DNA of 64,000 nucleotides from DASREM01 sp035652095 (GCA_035652095.1 DASREM010000028.1:372001-436000), one strand, 5' to 3'; shown: positions 45,135 through 55,423, numbered from the stretch's first letter. Numbers and translations are program-made. The notes: generated by a model not told the origin, from the sequence alone.

Positions 45135-45701
45135 TTGCAAAGCAGCACCAACATCTCGCATGACGCGGTGGGCCGTAAAACGGTGTTTCCCGGCGCTGCG
45201 CCGTCGGAAGCGACCGCCGAGTGGTACGCCGCCTACACCTGTGCGCGACACGAAAAGGTGGTCGCCAAGCAATTGGAAGAGAGAGGTGTGGACTGCTTTC
45301 TGCCTTTGTATCACAGCGTTCGCCGCTGGAAGGATCGCCGCAAGGAAATCGATTTGCCGCTCTTTCCCGGTTATGTGTTTGTGCATACCTCGTCCAGAGA
45401 TCGCACGCGAGTGCTGCAATTGCCCGGCGTGGTTCGCTTCGTCAGCTTCCACAGCCGACCGGCTGTGCTTCCCGAGAGTGAGATCGAAGCGCTCCGCAAC
45501 GGCCTGGCCCACAAGCTTCGGGCCGAGCCGCATCCTTACTTGAAAATCGGACACCCCGTCGAGGTAATCGGGGGACCGATGATGGGAGCGCGGGGCATCT
45601 TGAAAAGAAAGAAAGACAAATATCGGCTGGTGCTTTCGCTCGACCTGATCATGCGATCGGTAGCGGTGGAAGTAGATGCGGCCGACGTCAGGAGCTTGTA
45701 A
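45135..45701 (+). CDS. UpxY/NusG-like transcription antiterminator of the EPS operon
   Basis: The N-terminal domain EWYAAYTCARHEKVVAKQLE, then DLPLFPGYVFVH, is the NusG/RfaH type. The C-terminal part (LKIGHPVEVIGGPMMGARGI) is a KOW motif. At 188 residues it matches the UpxY/RfaH-like paralogues that sit first in capsule and EPS operons and suppress premature termination across the long transcript. The start is TTG 45135 with GAGGGGG about 9 bases upstream. The genes that follow, from 45745 to the window end, are all on this strand. Confidence 0.9.
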   Translation: MQSSTNISHDAVGRKTVFPGAAPSEATAEWYAAYTCARHEKVVAKQLEERGVDCFLPLYHSVRRWKDRRKEIDLPLFPGYVFVHTSSRDRTRVLQLPGVVRFVSFHSRPAVLPESEIEALRNGLAHKLRAEPHPYLKIGHPVEVIGGPMMGARGILKRKKDKYRLVLSLDLIMRSVAVEVDAADVRSL

Positions 45702-45744
45702 CCGGAATCAGCGCCGCGAGGCGTTTCTGGAGAACAGGGGTTGT

Positions 45745-48700
45745 ATGGTGACGCATTCCTGGATTGCGAAGGTTAGCGCGGGATTGGTAATGAGCTGGCT
45801 GCTTTTATGCGCCGTGCCGGCAATTTCTCAGAACCCAGCGGCCAACTCTTACAGTTATGGCGCGGGAACGCAACGCCAGAGCCGCGCCGCGGTAGATGCC
45901 GAGATGCGTGTGTCTCTTCCTGCCGACAAGATCATTGACATCCTCAGCAAAGAGCCCGGTCTGATGCTGGAAGTCAAAAAGCTGCTGGTGCGCAAAGCAT
46001 ACGAGCAGGGAAGGATTCTCGATCCGACCGATTTGACGGATGAATCGGTTTACGTGCTGTTACGCGATAACGAAAATGCCCGCCTGCTGGCCACCCATGA
46101 AATCGTGGACCGCGCTTATATCCGGGCCAAGCCCAGCAAGGAAGAGCTGGCTCGCGAGACGTACCTGGGGCAGCAGCAGTTGCGCAGCGCGGATACATCG
46201 CAACTGGCCGCTGCAAAAAATCCGAGCGCGAGCCAGGAAGAGCTCTACTGGGCGCAACGCGAGCAGGCGCAGAGAACTTATCCGCCGCAGACGGTGAATC
46301 CGCCTGCCAATGTCGGACCTCAGCCAACACCGGACAATGCAGCTCCGCAGAACCCCGCGCGCGCGGTGCAACGAGCTTCGGCAACGGCGCCGCCGGACTA
46401 CACCGCCTACGACGGCATCGGATTCGAAGCCGCCCGCTACGCAGGAATCAAGCCCGAGGAACTGGGCAACATACTGGACGTTTCATCACCCCCGAGCCGG
46501 ACCGGAAGCGGAAGCAGTTCGAACGGTTCCGGGGCCACTTCGCAACTGCCAGGCTCGGAACCGGCCGCTACGAACCCGGGCCTTGGCGGAATTTTGCCGG
46601 AGCCACCGCCTGACAATTTTGCCGGCCAGAATCAACAGGCGAGCTTGCAACAGTCGCAACGCCCGCTTTCGATGCGGCAGCCAGTTGAACAGCCGACTTT
46701 TCGCCATCAGCCGAATCCGTACGCAAATGTGCCTTCTCTTTACGATCTGTACCAGCAGGTCTCTCGACGCTCCACCACACTCGAGCGCTTTGGTGAATCG
46801 GTATTCGCCAATGGCAATAGCAATATGCAGGAACTCCCCATGGACTTGCCCGTGGGACCGGACTACGTCCTGGGGCCGGGAGACGGCCTGAGTATCGAGT
46901 TGTGGGGTGGCGTCTCGCAACGACTGCAGCGCACGGTAGACCGCGAAGGGCGAGTCGCTCTGCCCGAAGTGGGGACGGTACTGGTCGCCGGCCGCACGCT
47001 GGGCGACGTACAGAACCTCGTGCAATCTGTCTTGCGAACGCAGTTTCGTGAGTTGCAGGCCGATGTCTCCCTGGCGCGCCTGCGTACGGTGCGAGTGTAC
47101 GTGGTGGGCGATGTGCAGAACCCCGGCGCTTATGATGTGAGTTCGCTGTCCACTCCGCTGAATGCGTTGTATGTGGCCGGAGGGCCCACCTCGCGCGGGT
47201 CCTTGCGCACTTTGAAGCATTATCGTGGGAAGCAACTGGTCGAAGACATAGACGTCTACGATTTGCTCCTGCATGGCGTGCGGTCTGACATGCAACGAAT
47301 TCAGCCAGGGGATACGATCCTGGTCCCGCCGCTCGGGCCCCAGGTCGTGGTGGATGGAATGGTCCGCCGGCCCGCGATTTACGAATTAAACGACGAAAAA
47401 GATCTTGCCGCGGTGCTGGAACTTGCCGGCGGTGTGCTTTCTTCCGGTACGCTTCGGCATGTTGACGTGGAGCGCGTGATGGCGCACCAGAGCCGCACCA
47501 TGCTGCGTCTCGACATCCCGGAGACAAACGATCAGGCCGCCGTTACAAAAACGCTGAACGAGTTTCAAATTCAGGATGGAGATAAAATCAAAATCTCTCC
47601 CATCCTCCCGTACGCGGACAAGACGGTGTTTCTGGATGGCCATGTTTTCCGGCCCGGGAAATACGCATATCGCGACGGGATGAAGGTTAGCGACCTGATT
47701 CACTCCTACAACGACCTCTTACCCGAACCCTCGGAGCGGCATGCTGAAGTCATACGCCTCGAAGGACCCAGCTATAAACCCACGGTCTTGACCTTTAATC
47801 TTGCCGACGCCATGAGCGGCAAAGAGCAGGATCTGGAACTCAAACCTTTTGACACGGTGCGGATCTTCGGGCGTTATGACTTCGAGGATCAGCCCATGGT
47901 CACCGTCAGCGGAGAGGTGCGCGATCCTGGCGATCATGTGACCAACGGCGTCACCCACCTGCGCGATGCGATATTCCTTGCCGGCGGCCTGTCGCCCGAT
48001 GCGGACAGTAGTTCGGCGCAGGTTTTCCGCCACACCAGCGATGGAAAGATGCGCGTCATCAGCGTCGACCTCAAGAAAGCGTTGGCGGGAGACGCGACCG
48101 AGGACATTCTTCTCGATCCTAAGGACAGACTGTTCATACATCGCGACCAGGCGAAGGCCGATCCAGCTGTTGTGACCATTGAAGGCGAAGTGGCGCGTCC
48201 CGGCAAGTATCCGCTCGGCGAAGGCATGACCAGCGCGGACCTGGTGAGGTTGTCCGGCGGCTTCAGGCGCAGTGCCGACACTGAGACTGCCGACCTGACA
48301 ACCTACGAATCGCAAGAGGGCCGCAAGTTGGTTGCCGAACACCGGACCGTGGAGATCGCGAAGGCGATGTCGGGGGCCGCTGATACCGATGTTCGCCTAC
48401 ACGCAGGCGATGTGTTGAGCATCCGGCAAGTGGCGGGATGGAAAGATATTGGCGCCTCGATCAAGGTCGAGGGCGAAGTGGTCCACCCAGGCACTTATGG
48501 AATTCAGGAAGGAGAGCGTCTGAGCTCCGTGCTGGCGCGCGCTGGAGGCTTCCGCGGAAGCGCTTACGCGTATGGCGCCATTTTAGAGCGCGCCCAGGTG
48601 CGGGAACTGGAGGAAGGGACCCGTGCCGATCTGATCCGAAACATTCGCGCCGAGGGCGCAAGCTTCGGGGCGGACGCAGATGCAGATCCTCTGAAGGCGG

Positions 48701-49194
48701 CCTCGGCTGCGCAGTGGCAGGCTGCATTGCATCGGCTCGAGACTACGCCTCCTGCCGGACGCATGATCATTCACATCTCGGAGAACGTGAAGAAGTGGCA
48801 GAACACTCCGTCCGATATCGAACTGCGGGCGGGCGACACCCTGATCATTCCCAAGCGGCCGAATTTCGTCATGGTGGATGGCGCGGTCTATAACCCGACG
48901 GCGGTCACGTTCCACGCAGGCAAGAGCGCCGGATGGTATCTGACGCAAGGCGGAGGTCCCACACAGGCCGCCAACAAGAAAGGCATTTTTGTTATCCGTG
49001 CCAACGGCTCGGTGGTCGGAACACAGGGCGGTTTATTTAACGGAAGCGTTCTTAGTACCGAGCTACGCCCGGGCGACATGATCGTAGTGCCCGAAAAATC
49101 TTACGGTGGCAGCGCCAAGTGGAAGAACCTGCTGCAGACCTCGCAGCTGGTTTCTTCTATCGGAATCGCCATCCAGGTGGCGAGAGGCTTCTAG
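45745..49194 (+). CDS. Wza-like polysaccharide export protein with about seven SLBB repeats
   Basis: A signal peptide (VMSWLLLCAVPAISQ) and a low-complexity Gln/Pro-rich region to about 360 precede the Poly_export domain (LGPGDGLSIELWGG). About seven SLBB beta-grasp units follow, each opening with a V-x-V-x-G-x-V-x-x-P pattern: VVGDVQNPGAY, VDGMVRRPAIY, LDGHVFRPGKY, VSGEVRDPGDH, IEGEVARPGKY, VEGEVVHPGTY and VDGAVYNPTAV. At 1149 residues it is about three times E. coli Wza (379). It should form the outer-membrane or periplasmic export conduit. No lipobox Cys follows the signal. ATG 45745 has AGGGG just upstream. Confidence 0.9.
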   Translation: MVTHSWIAKVSAGLVMSWLLLCAVPAISQNPAANSYSYGAGTQRQSRAAVDAEMRVSLPADKIIDILSKEPGLMLEVKKLLVRKAYEQGRILDPTDLTDESVYVLLRDNENARLLATHEIVDRAYIRAKPSKEELARETYLGQQQLRSADTSQLAAAKNPSASQEELYWAQREQAQRTYPPQTVNPPANVGPQPTPDNAAPQNPARAVQRASATAPPDYTAYDGIGFEAARYAGIKPEELGNILDVSSPPSRTGSGSSSNGSGATSQLPGSEPAATNPGLGGILPEPPPDNFAGQNQQASLQQSQRPLSMRQPVEQPTFRHQPNPYANVPSLYDLYQQVSRRSTTLERFGESVFANGNSNMQELPMDLPVGPDYVLGPGDGLSIELWGGVSQRLQRTVDREGRVALPEVGTVLVAGRTLGDVQNLVQSVLRTQFRELQADVSLARLRTVRVYVVGDVQNPGAYDVSSLSTPLNALYVAGGPTSRGSLRTLKHYRGKQLVEDIDVYDLLLHGVRSDMQRIQPGDTILVPPLGPQVVVDGMVRRPAIYELNDEKDLAAVLELAGGVLSSGTLRHVDVERVMAHQSRTMLRLDIPETNDQAAVTKTLNEFQIQDGDKIKISPILPYADKTVFLDGHVFRPGKYAYRDGMKVSDLIHSYNDLLPEPSERHAEVIRLEGPSYKPTVLTFNLADAMSGKEQDLELKPFDTVRIFGRYDFEDQPMVTVSGEVRDPGDHVTNGVTHLRDAIFLAGGLSPDADSSSAQVFRHTSDGKMRVISVDLKKALAGDATEDILLDPKDRLFIHRDQAKADPAVVTIEGEVARPGKYPLGEGMTSADLVRLSGGFRRSADTETADLTTYESQEGRKLVAEHRTVEIAKAMSGAADTDVRLHAGDVLSIRQVAGWKDIGASIKVEGEVVHPGTYGIQEGERLSSVLARAGGFRGSAYAYGAILERAQVRELEEGTRADLIRNIRAEGASFGADADADPLKAASAAQWQAALHRLETTPPAGRMIIHISENVKKWQNTPSDIELRAGDTLIIPKRPNFVMVDGAVYNPTAVTFHAGKSAGWYLTQGGGPTQAANKKGIFVIRANGSVVGTQGGLFNGSVLSTELRPGDMIVVPEKSYGGSAKWKNLLQTSQLVSSIGIAIQVARGF

Positions 49195-49206
49195 TCAGAG
49201 CGCCCC

Positions 49207-51669
49207 GTGGATTTTTTTGTACAACTGCGCCGTCTGACCTTGTTTTCAGTCATGTTCTGCGTCTCAATGGCTTCGGCACAAAACGCGAAGATTTCGGAAT
49301 CGAAGCCGGTCCAGCAAAATTGGGGGCTGCTGGCTCCAGGCGAAGATCCACAGAATCGCGTTGGGTGGCCATTACTCGATCACATTGCAAGGGATCAGGT
49401 CCAGTTTTGGACGACGCCGTTCCATATCTCAAAACCAGACGCAGCCACGAAGCTGTTGCCGTTCCTGGGATTCACCAGTGCCCTGATGGTTGGCGATACT
49501 TGGCTGTCCAATCAGGTTCCAGACTCCCCGAGTTCGATCCGCCACAGCAAGAGTTTCTCGAATTACGCCGCGTATTCCCTGGTGGGGGGAGCCGGCGGCA
49601 TGTTCCTGTGGGGGCACTTGACCCACAACGATCACCAGCGTGAAGCCGGGTTCCTCGCGGGCGAAGCGGCAGTCAACAGCACTATTGCAACCTACGTGTT
49701 GAAGGAAGTCACGCGGCGGGAGCGGCCCTACCAGGGCAGCGGCGCATTTTTCCAGCCGGGCGGGAGTTCATTCCCATCGGAACACGCCGCGGTCGCGTGG
49801 TCGGTTGCCAGCGTCGTCGCTCACGAATATCCGGGATGGCTCACACAAGCTCTCGCGTATGGCGCGGCTACCGGAGTCTCCCTGACGCGCGTGACCGGCA
49901 AACAACACTTTCCTTCTGATGTCGTGGTAGGAAGCGCTCTGGGCTGGTTCATGGGCCGACAGATTTATCGCGCGCATCACGATCCGGAACTCGGTGGCGC
50001 AGCCTGGGGTTCGAAAGAACCCGCCTTCGATGAAGAAAAGGCGCCGCGCAGTCCGAATTACATGTCTTCGCCCTACGTGCCGGTGGACAGCTGGGTCTAT
50101 CCCGCGCTGCAACGCCTGGAGGCCGCCGGTTATCTGCAGAGCGCAGTGCTCGGGCAACGGCCATGGACTCGCATGGAGTGCGCGCGGCTGGTTGAGGAAG
50201 CGAGAGATCGGATGCCGGTGGACACATCGCTCTCTGACGTAAACGGCAGGATCTTCCAAGCCCTCGAGAAGGAGTTCGTGGTCGAGGAAGGACGCCGCAG
50301 CGGTGCCGAGAATCTTGGTGTTGCGGTGGAGTCGCTTTACACGCGTGTGACTGGAATCTCGGGTCCTCCTCTGACCAATAGCTACAACTTCGGCCAGACC
50401 ATCGTGAACGACTACGGAAGGCCTTACCAGGAAGGAACGAACGTCGTCAGTGGGGTCTCAGGCTACGCGAGCGCCGGTCCATTCTCCTTTTATGTGCGAG
50501 GCGAATACCAGCATGCTCCTGCCGGGCCGGGATTACCCGACGCCGCCCGGGTCGCGATTGCGCTTCAGACTCAGGTGCCGGTATTGCCCTACACTGCCTT
50601 CGCGGCTACCGATCGTTTCCGCCTGGTCGAAGGCTACGTATCGGCAAATCTCGATAACCTGCAGTTCTCATTTGGCAAGCAAGCGCTGTGGTGGGGGCCG
50701 GGCGAGTCCGGGCCGCTCATCTGGAGCAGCAATGCGGAGCCGATTCCGATGTTGAGGATCGCGACAGTGTCACCTTTTACGCTTCCCGGCTTCTTGAAGT
50801 ATTTGGGTCCTGCGCAAACCCAGTTCTTTGTCGGGCAGTTGGACGGGCAGCAGTTTATTCTCGCCAACAGTGGGATTGTGGGCCCGAGCCTCACCACCCA
50901 GCCTTTCGTACACGGGCAGAAAATCAGCTTCAAACCAACTCCGAACCTGGAATTTGGATTTTCCCGAACCGTGGTTTTCTCCGGCCAAGGCCACCCCTTC
51001 ACCTTCGGAAATTTCTGGAACAGCTATGCGAGTGTGGGCGACAGCGCGAGCGGCGTCGTGGACATCCGCAACGATCCGGGCGACCGGCGGAGCGCCTTCG
51101 ATGTCACTTATCGTGTGCCGCGGCTGCGGAACTGGCTCACACTCTACCTGGATTCGTTCTGTGATGACGATGTGCTGCCGCTCGCTGCGCCGCAGCGCTG
51201 CTCGTGGAACCCGGGGTTCTATGTTCCCCAGATACCGCGTTTCAACCGCGTGGACTTCCGTGCCGAGGGGATTACAACGGATGTTTCAGGTTTTGGCACG
51301 CAGACGGGAGTTAACTACTTCAACGTAATTTATCGATCGGGCTACACCAATGACGGTAACATCATTGGGAGCTGGATTGGAAGGCAAGGCCGCGGAGTAC
51401 AGTTGTCGAGCACATACTCGATTTCACCCCAGAGCCGGATCCAGGCCATGTATCGCCTGAAACAGGTGGACACGGCGTTTCTGGGCGGCGGCCGATTAGC
51501 GGATTACGCGGTGAACGGCAACCTTCACTTTGGAGGCGGAGTAGACCTGACAGCGGGGGCGCAATACGAGCAGTGGAGTTTTCCGCTGCTGTCTACAGCT
51601 GCCAAGTCCAATGTATCGATCTCGGTCGGCCTTACTTACCGCCCGGATTGGAAATGGATTCGTAAATGA
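49207..51669 (+). CDS. PAP2 phosphatase - Wzi capsule-assembly fusion
   Basis: After a signal peptide (LTLFSVMFCVSMASAQ), residues 50-260 carry the three acid-phosphatase motifs of the PAP2 family: KEVTRRERP (166-174), PSEH (190-193, usually PSGH) and R-x5-H-x3-D in RVTGKQHFPSD (228-238). Residues about 290-820 match Wzi-type capsule assembly proteins, an outer-membrane beta-barrel (GKQALWWGPGESGPLIWSSN and C-terminal strands). Wzi anchors capsule at the surface. A PAP2 domain could remove polyprenyl pyrophosphate or phosphate groups (inference). The start is GTG 49207, 12 bases after the Wza-like stop. Confidence 0.87.
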   Translation: MDFFVQLRRLTLFSVMFCVSMASAQNAKISESKPVQQNWGLLAPGEDPQNRVGWPLLDHIARDQVQFWTTPFHISKPDAATKLLPFLGFTSALMVGDTWLSNQVPDSPSSIRHSKSFSNYAAYSLVGGAGGMFLWGHLTHNDHQREAGFLAGEAAVNSTIATYVLKEVTRRERPYQGSGAFFQPGGSSFPSEHAAVAWSVASVVAHEYPGWLTQALAYGAATGVSLTRVTGKQHFPSDVVVGSALGWFMGRQIYRAHHDPELGGAAWGSKEPAFDEEKAPRSPNYMSSPYVPVDSWVYPALQRLEAAGYLQSAVLGQRPWTRMECARLVEEARDRMPVDTSLSDVNGRIFQALEKEFVVEEGRRSGAENLGVAVESLYTRVTGISGPPLTNSYNFGQTIVNDYGRPYQEGTNVVSGVSGYASAGPFSFYVRGEYQHAPAGPGLPDAARVAIALQTQVPVLPYTAFAATDRFRLVEGYVSANLDNLQFSFGKQALWWGPGESGPLIWSSNAEPIPMLRIATVSPFTLPGFLKYLGPAQTQFFVGQLDGQQFILANSGIVGPSLTTQPFVHGQKISFKPTPNLEFGFSRTVVFSGQGHPFTFGNFWNSYASVGDSASGVVDIRNDPGDRRSAFDVTYRVPRLRNWLTLYLDSFCDDDVLPLAAPQRCSWNPGFYVPQIPRFNRVDFRAEGITTDVSGFGTQTGVNYFNVIYRSGYTNDGNIIGSWIGRQGRGVQLSSTYSISPQSRIQAMYRLKQVDTAFLGGGRLADYAVNGNLHFGGGVDLTAGAQYEQWSFPLLSTAAKSNVSISVGLTYRPDWKWIRK

Positions 51670-51693
51670 GGGAAAATCCTGCAAGGCAGAACC

Positions 51694-53181
51694 ATGGATA
51701 AACGCCGTCAGGCAATCTCGCGGGAAGCGGACCTGGAAGAGCCCGCGGTGATCGAACTGCGCGGAGCCCTGGCGGAGCCTCGTTCCGAAGATCGGCTGTT
51801 GCTCTTGTCTCATTCCCTGTGGAATGGACGAAAGTTTATTTTCCGCATAGCGCTGGTTCTGGCCGTTCTGACCGCGATCTTCAGCCTGTTCTTACACAAC
51901 ACTTATCGCTCCACCACACGCATCATGCCCCCGGAAAAACAGGGGGCGTCAGGAATGGCGGCCCTGGCCGGACTGGCGCTGGGGATGAAAGGGACTGGAA
52001 CCAGCACTGACCTGGGCATGATGGCTGGCGACTTGCTCGGGTCACAGGGAACCGGCGCGGTTTTCATGGGTATCATGCGAAGCCGCACGCTGCAGGACAA
52101 GATCATTGATAGGTTTGACCTGCAATTGCGCTACGGGCATCCCAAAATCGGTGTGCGCATTTTGCGGGAGGACGCGCGCAAGGTGCTCGAGCAGAACACC
52201 GAGCTGGAGGAGGATCGCAAGAGCGGAATCATTTCAGTCGCAGTAGTGGATCGCGACCCACAGATGTCCGCCGCATTGGCGAGGGCTTATGTGGATGAAC
52301 TGAATGGTTTGGTCTCCACTTTGAGCACCTCCGCCGCCGGCCGGGAACGCGCTTTCCTGGAGGCAGAACTAGTCAAAGTCAAGAAAGAGCTCGACGATGC
52401 TGACCGCCAACTCAGCGAGTTTGCCAGCAAGAACGCAACCCTGGATCCAACCGGACAAGGGAAGGCGATGGTGGAGGCGGCAGCAAACCTTGAAGGCGAA
52501 CTCATCGCTGCCCAGTCGGAGCTTCGCGGACTGCAGTCGATTTATACCGACAACAATATTCGCGTGCGCAGCCTTAAGGCCCGGATCGGAGAACTCAAGA
52601 AACAATTAGCCGACCAGGCCGGAGGCGGTTTGGAAGGGGCAAAGAGCTCTGACCAAGGCGAAAATTCGGTTCTGGGATTCCCGAGTATCCGTCAGCTTCC
52701 ATTGCTCGGTTACACCTACGCGAACCTCTATCGTCGCGCTCGTATTGAGGAAACCGTCTTCGGTGTGCTGACCCAGCAGTATGAAACCGCCAAAGTACAG
52801 GAAGCCAAAGAGATTCCTACAGTGCGAACTCTGGACGTGGCGGATGTCCCGGAGCGGAAGTATGGGCCGCACCGCGGAATCATGACGCTGGTTGCGGCGG
52901 TACTGGGCGTAATGCTAGGTTCCGCGTGGGTCATTGGGCGCGATCACTGGCAGCAACGCGACCAGGCGGACCCTTACAAGGTGCTGCTTACCGACGTGGG
53001 TCAGTCCTTCCGTAACCAGAAGGTGTGGCGGAAAAGCGAAGCTGGCCTGCGTCGAGTGGTGCAGATCTCGCGCACGCACATGCCGGTCATGTTTCGCAAC
53101 GGTGCAGGGAAGAACGGTTTTCAGAACGGAAATGGCAGCAGCGGATCCAACGGCTCGGGTGATAACGGTACAGACCATTAA
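51694..53181 (+). CDS. Wzz-type polysaccharide co-polymerase / chain-length regulator
   Basis: A first membrane helix (residues 50-68), a long periplasmic domain with coiled coil at about 210-310, and a second helix after PERKYGPHRG (LVAAVLGVMLGSAWVI) give the Wzz/GNVR layout. A cytoplasmic tail of about 70 residues ends in a Gly/Asn/Ser-rich stretch. It has no tyrosine-kinase domain, so a BY-kinase would be separate. It sets chain length with Wzy. Confidence 0.87.
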   Translation: MDKRRQAISREADLEEPAVIELRGALAEPRSEDRLLLLSHSLWNGRKFIFRIALVLAVLTAIFSLFLHNTYRSTTRIMPPEKQGASGMAALAGLALGMKGTGTSTDLGMMAGDLLGSQGTGAVFMGIMRSRTLQDKIIDRFDLQLRYGHPKIGVRILREDARKVLEQNTELEEDRKSGIISVAVVDRDPQMSAALARAYVDELNGLVSTLSTSAAGRERAFLEAELVKVKKELDDADRQLSEFASKNATLDPTGQGKAMVEAAANLEGELIAAQSELRGLQSIYTDNNIRVRSLKARIGELKKQLADQAGGGLEGAKSSDQGENSVLGFPSIRQLPLLGYTYANLYRRARIEETVFGVLTQQYETAKVQEAKEIPTVRTLDVADVPERKYGPHRGIMTLVAAVLGVMLGSAWVIGRDHWQQRDQADPYKVLLTDVGQSFRNQKVWRKSEAGLRRVVQISRTHMPVMFRNGAGKNGFQNGNGSSGSNGSGDNGTDH

Positions 53182-53260
53182 CCGGTTCCTCCCGGTTTCT
53201 GCCTGACCTGATGCTTGTTCCTGTCAGCGATTCAAAACTCAAACTTATGATCAGCCTCAC

Positions 53261-54163
53261 ATGAGCAGACTTGCGTTCACCATCTCCACTCAGAGTTATA
53301 ACCGCAAGCACCAGTTGCCGCGAGTCTACGACAGTCTGAAGGCGCAGACTTTTCGGGACTTCGAGTGGGTGATTGTTGACGATGGCTCAAGCGACGGGAC
53401 TGAAGAACTGGTTAAAGCGTGGCAGAGGGAGTCGGATTTCCCCATCCGCTACTTTTACCAGCAGAATCGCGGCAAGCATGTCGGGTTCAATTGGGCTGTC
53501 CGCGAAGCCCAGGGGGAACTGCTGCTTTCGTTCGATTCCGACGATAGCTGTGTTCCCACCGCGCTGGAACGGTTCAAGTACCACTGGGACGCGATTCCCG
53601 ACAAAGAAAACTATTCCACCCTGTGCGCACTGTGCATGGATGATCGCGGGAACCTGATCGGTCCGAAGTATCCAAAAGATGTGGTAGATGCAGAGTCGTT
53701 CCAGGAACAATATCGCTATCGCGCGTTTGAGCGGTGGGGAGTGAATCGCACCGACATTCTGCGGCAATATCCATTCCCCGAAGTGGGGGAGGAGCGCTAC
53801 GCGCCCGAAGCCCTGGTTTGGAACCGATTGTCGATGAGGTACAAAGCACGTTTCGTTAACGAGGTGCTCAGAATCTACCATTACGAACCCGGCGATGTTG
53901 TTCCCGCCATGGACAAGCGGAAGCTGAAGAGCCCTCGCATTGCCAGGATCTACTATTCTGAGCTAAGCGGAATGCCCGTCCCGGCTTGGCAGAAGGTGCG
54001 TGCCACGATCAACTACATTCGCTGGTCACTTCATGCACAAAGCAGCATTGGCGATGTAATTGGCGACACCAATCACCGCCTGCTCGCCGTCAGCCTGCTC
54101 CCGGCTGGATTTCTGGTTTATCAACGTGATCTCACCCGTCAACGGCGGAATCAGCTCAGCTAG
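53261..54163 (+). CDS. GT2 family glycosyltransferase
   Basis: A GT-A fold enzyme: STQSYNRKHQLPRVYDSLKA, WVIVDDGSSDGTEE (nucleotide-sugar binding) and LLLSFDSDD, the metal-binding DxD region. It is 300 residues with no membrane helix. It adds one sugar of the repeat unit on the cytoplasmic face; donor and acceptor are unknown. Confidence 0.87.
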   Translation: MSRLAFTISTQSYNRKHQLPRVYDSLKAQTFRDFEWVIVDDGSSDGTEELVKAWQRESDFPIRYFYQQNRGKHVGFNWAVREAQGELLLSFDSDDSCVPTALERFKYHWDAIPDKENYSTLCALCMDDRGNLIGPKYPKDVVDAESFQEQYRYRAFERWGVNRTDILRQYPFPEVGEERYAPEALVWNRLSMRYKARFVNEVLRIYHYEPGDVVPAMDKRKLKSPRIARIYYSELSGMPVPAWQKVRATINYIRWSLHAQSSIGDVIGDTNHRLLAVSLLPAGFLVYQRDLTRQRRNQLS

Positions 54164-54181
54164 GTCCTCCGGGCGGCCTCA

Positions 54182-55423
54182 ATGTACGAGCCAATTAAGC
54201 AGATCCCCTTGAATCCGGTGCGAACCCACCAAGTTGTGGCGGCGACGCTGTTCCTGCTGGGAATGTATTCGCCCAGTTCCTTTGGCGGTGTGTATTCGGA
54301 ATCGCTGTGGGTGCTGTATGGACTCGCATTCGTATGCCTGCTGTTTCCGCTCCTGTTCGAAAGAAATGGAATGGGGAGTTCGGGTCTCTGTGTTAATTCG
54401 ATTCTTCTGATAGCCTCGTTGCTCGCCGCGACGGTGATTTCGCCATTCTCGGAGTACCGTTGGGGCGGCCTGTTTGGGTTCCTTCTATTGGCCTTTCTTT
54501 ACCTGGTGGTATTGCGGGATGTGACCGGCGGAAAATCACTCCAGATCATTTTCGTGCTGGCCAATCTCGTCAATGTCATGCTGGGAATGGCTGTCATTCT
54601 GGGGAGCGAACTGGTGGACAACTTTCTGGTTCGCTACTATTCCAGTTTCTATCCCGAGTTGCTGGAAATGATGATGGGCTTCAGGAAGCCTGTGCTTTCG
54701 TTTGCCACTCACTCGGTGGCAGCCTTCTTTTTCTATTTGTTTTTCTTCCTGAACTTCGAAACCTACAAGGTAAAGAAGAGCCGCGTTTACCTGATCTTTG
54801 CGCTCTGTTACGTCGGGTTGACGTTCTCACTGTTCTCTTTTTCCTCGATGGCGCTCACGTCGTTCGCGGTTTTCCAGGTACTCCGCTATTCCGCACAGCG
54901 CCGGCGGAAAACGGTCATGGCAATTCTGGTAGTCACGATCCTTGCAGTCGGCGCGTTTGTGATCCGGTACCTTGCGGAATTAGAGAACCTGGCCACCATA
55001 AGCCAGGCCGTGAGTCTCGCCCTGACCTCGCCTACGAGCGGGTTCCTGGGTAGATTTTCCCAGGTGGGCACGCTGTACGACACGGTGAACTACCTGCGTA
55101 GCCGTCCTTTTTCTCCGGTTGGCCTGAGCTACCGTGGCGACCTGTTTTTTGGAGACTCAGGTTTGGTCGAGTACTATCTGCGCGGTTCGATTGCCCTGGT
55201 GATAACGGTCTATGCGGGATTGTTTCTTTTCTTGAAACGGAATCTGATTTTCAGGCGGGACGCCAATCTCTTGTTCGTGGTAATCGCGGCCTTTGAACTC
55301 GGCTTTACGTCATTAACTTACATTCGAACACTTTATCTCTTGCCGGTGTTCGTGATTTACCTGAATGACCTGCGGCGGACCCAAGGCATTTCCGTTCCGT
55401 CGTCGCTCCTGGCTCCGGGATAA
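54182..55423 (+). CDS. Wzy-like O-antigen/EPS polymerase
   Basis: A 413-residue protein with about ten to twelve predicted helices and a large periplasmic loop (LSYRGDLFFGDSGLVEYYLR) with Arg and acidic residues typical of Wzy/WaaL proteins. Sequence identity within this family is low, so the call rests on topology and on the neighbours wzz, wzx and glycosyltransferases. Confidence 0.72.
   Translation: MYEPIKQIPLNPVRTHQVVAATLFLLGMYSPSSFGGVYSESLWVLYGLAFVCLLFPLLFERNGMGSSGLCVNSILLIASLLAATVISPFSEYRWGGLFGFLLLAFLYLVVLRDVTGGKSLQIIFVLANLVNVMLGMAVILGSELVDNFLVRYYSSFYPELLEMMMGFRKPVLSFATHSVAAFFFYLFFFLNFETYKVKKSRVYLIFALCYVGLTFSLFSFSSMALTSFAVFQVLRYSAQRRRKTVMAILVVTILAVGAFVIRYLAELENLATISQAVSLALTSPTSGFLGRFSQVGTLYDTVNYLRSRPFSPVGLSYRGDLFFGDSGLVEYYLRGSIALVITVYAGLFLFLKRNLIFRRDANLLFVVIAAFELGFTSLTYIRTLYLLPVFVIYLNDLRRTQGISVPSSLLAPG

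Noticed and set aside
45655..45670. Sequence resembling the ops element of RfaH-controlled operons
   Set aside because: It lies within the antiterminator gene and matches only GGTAGCGG; no hairpin or placement supports it.
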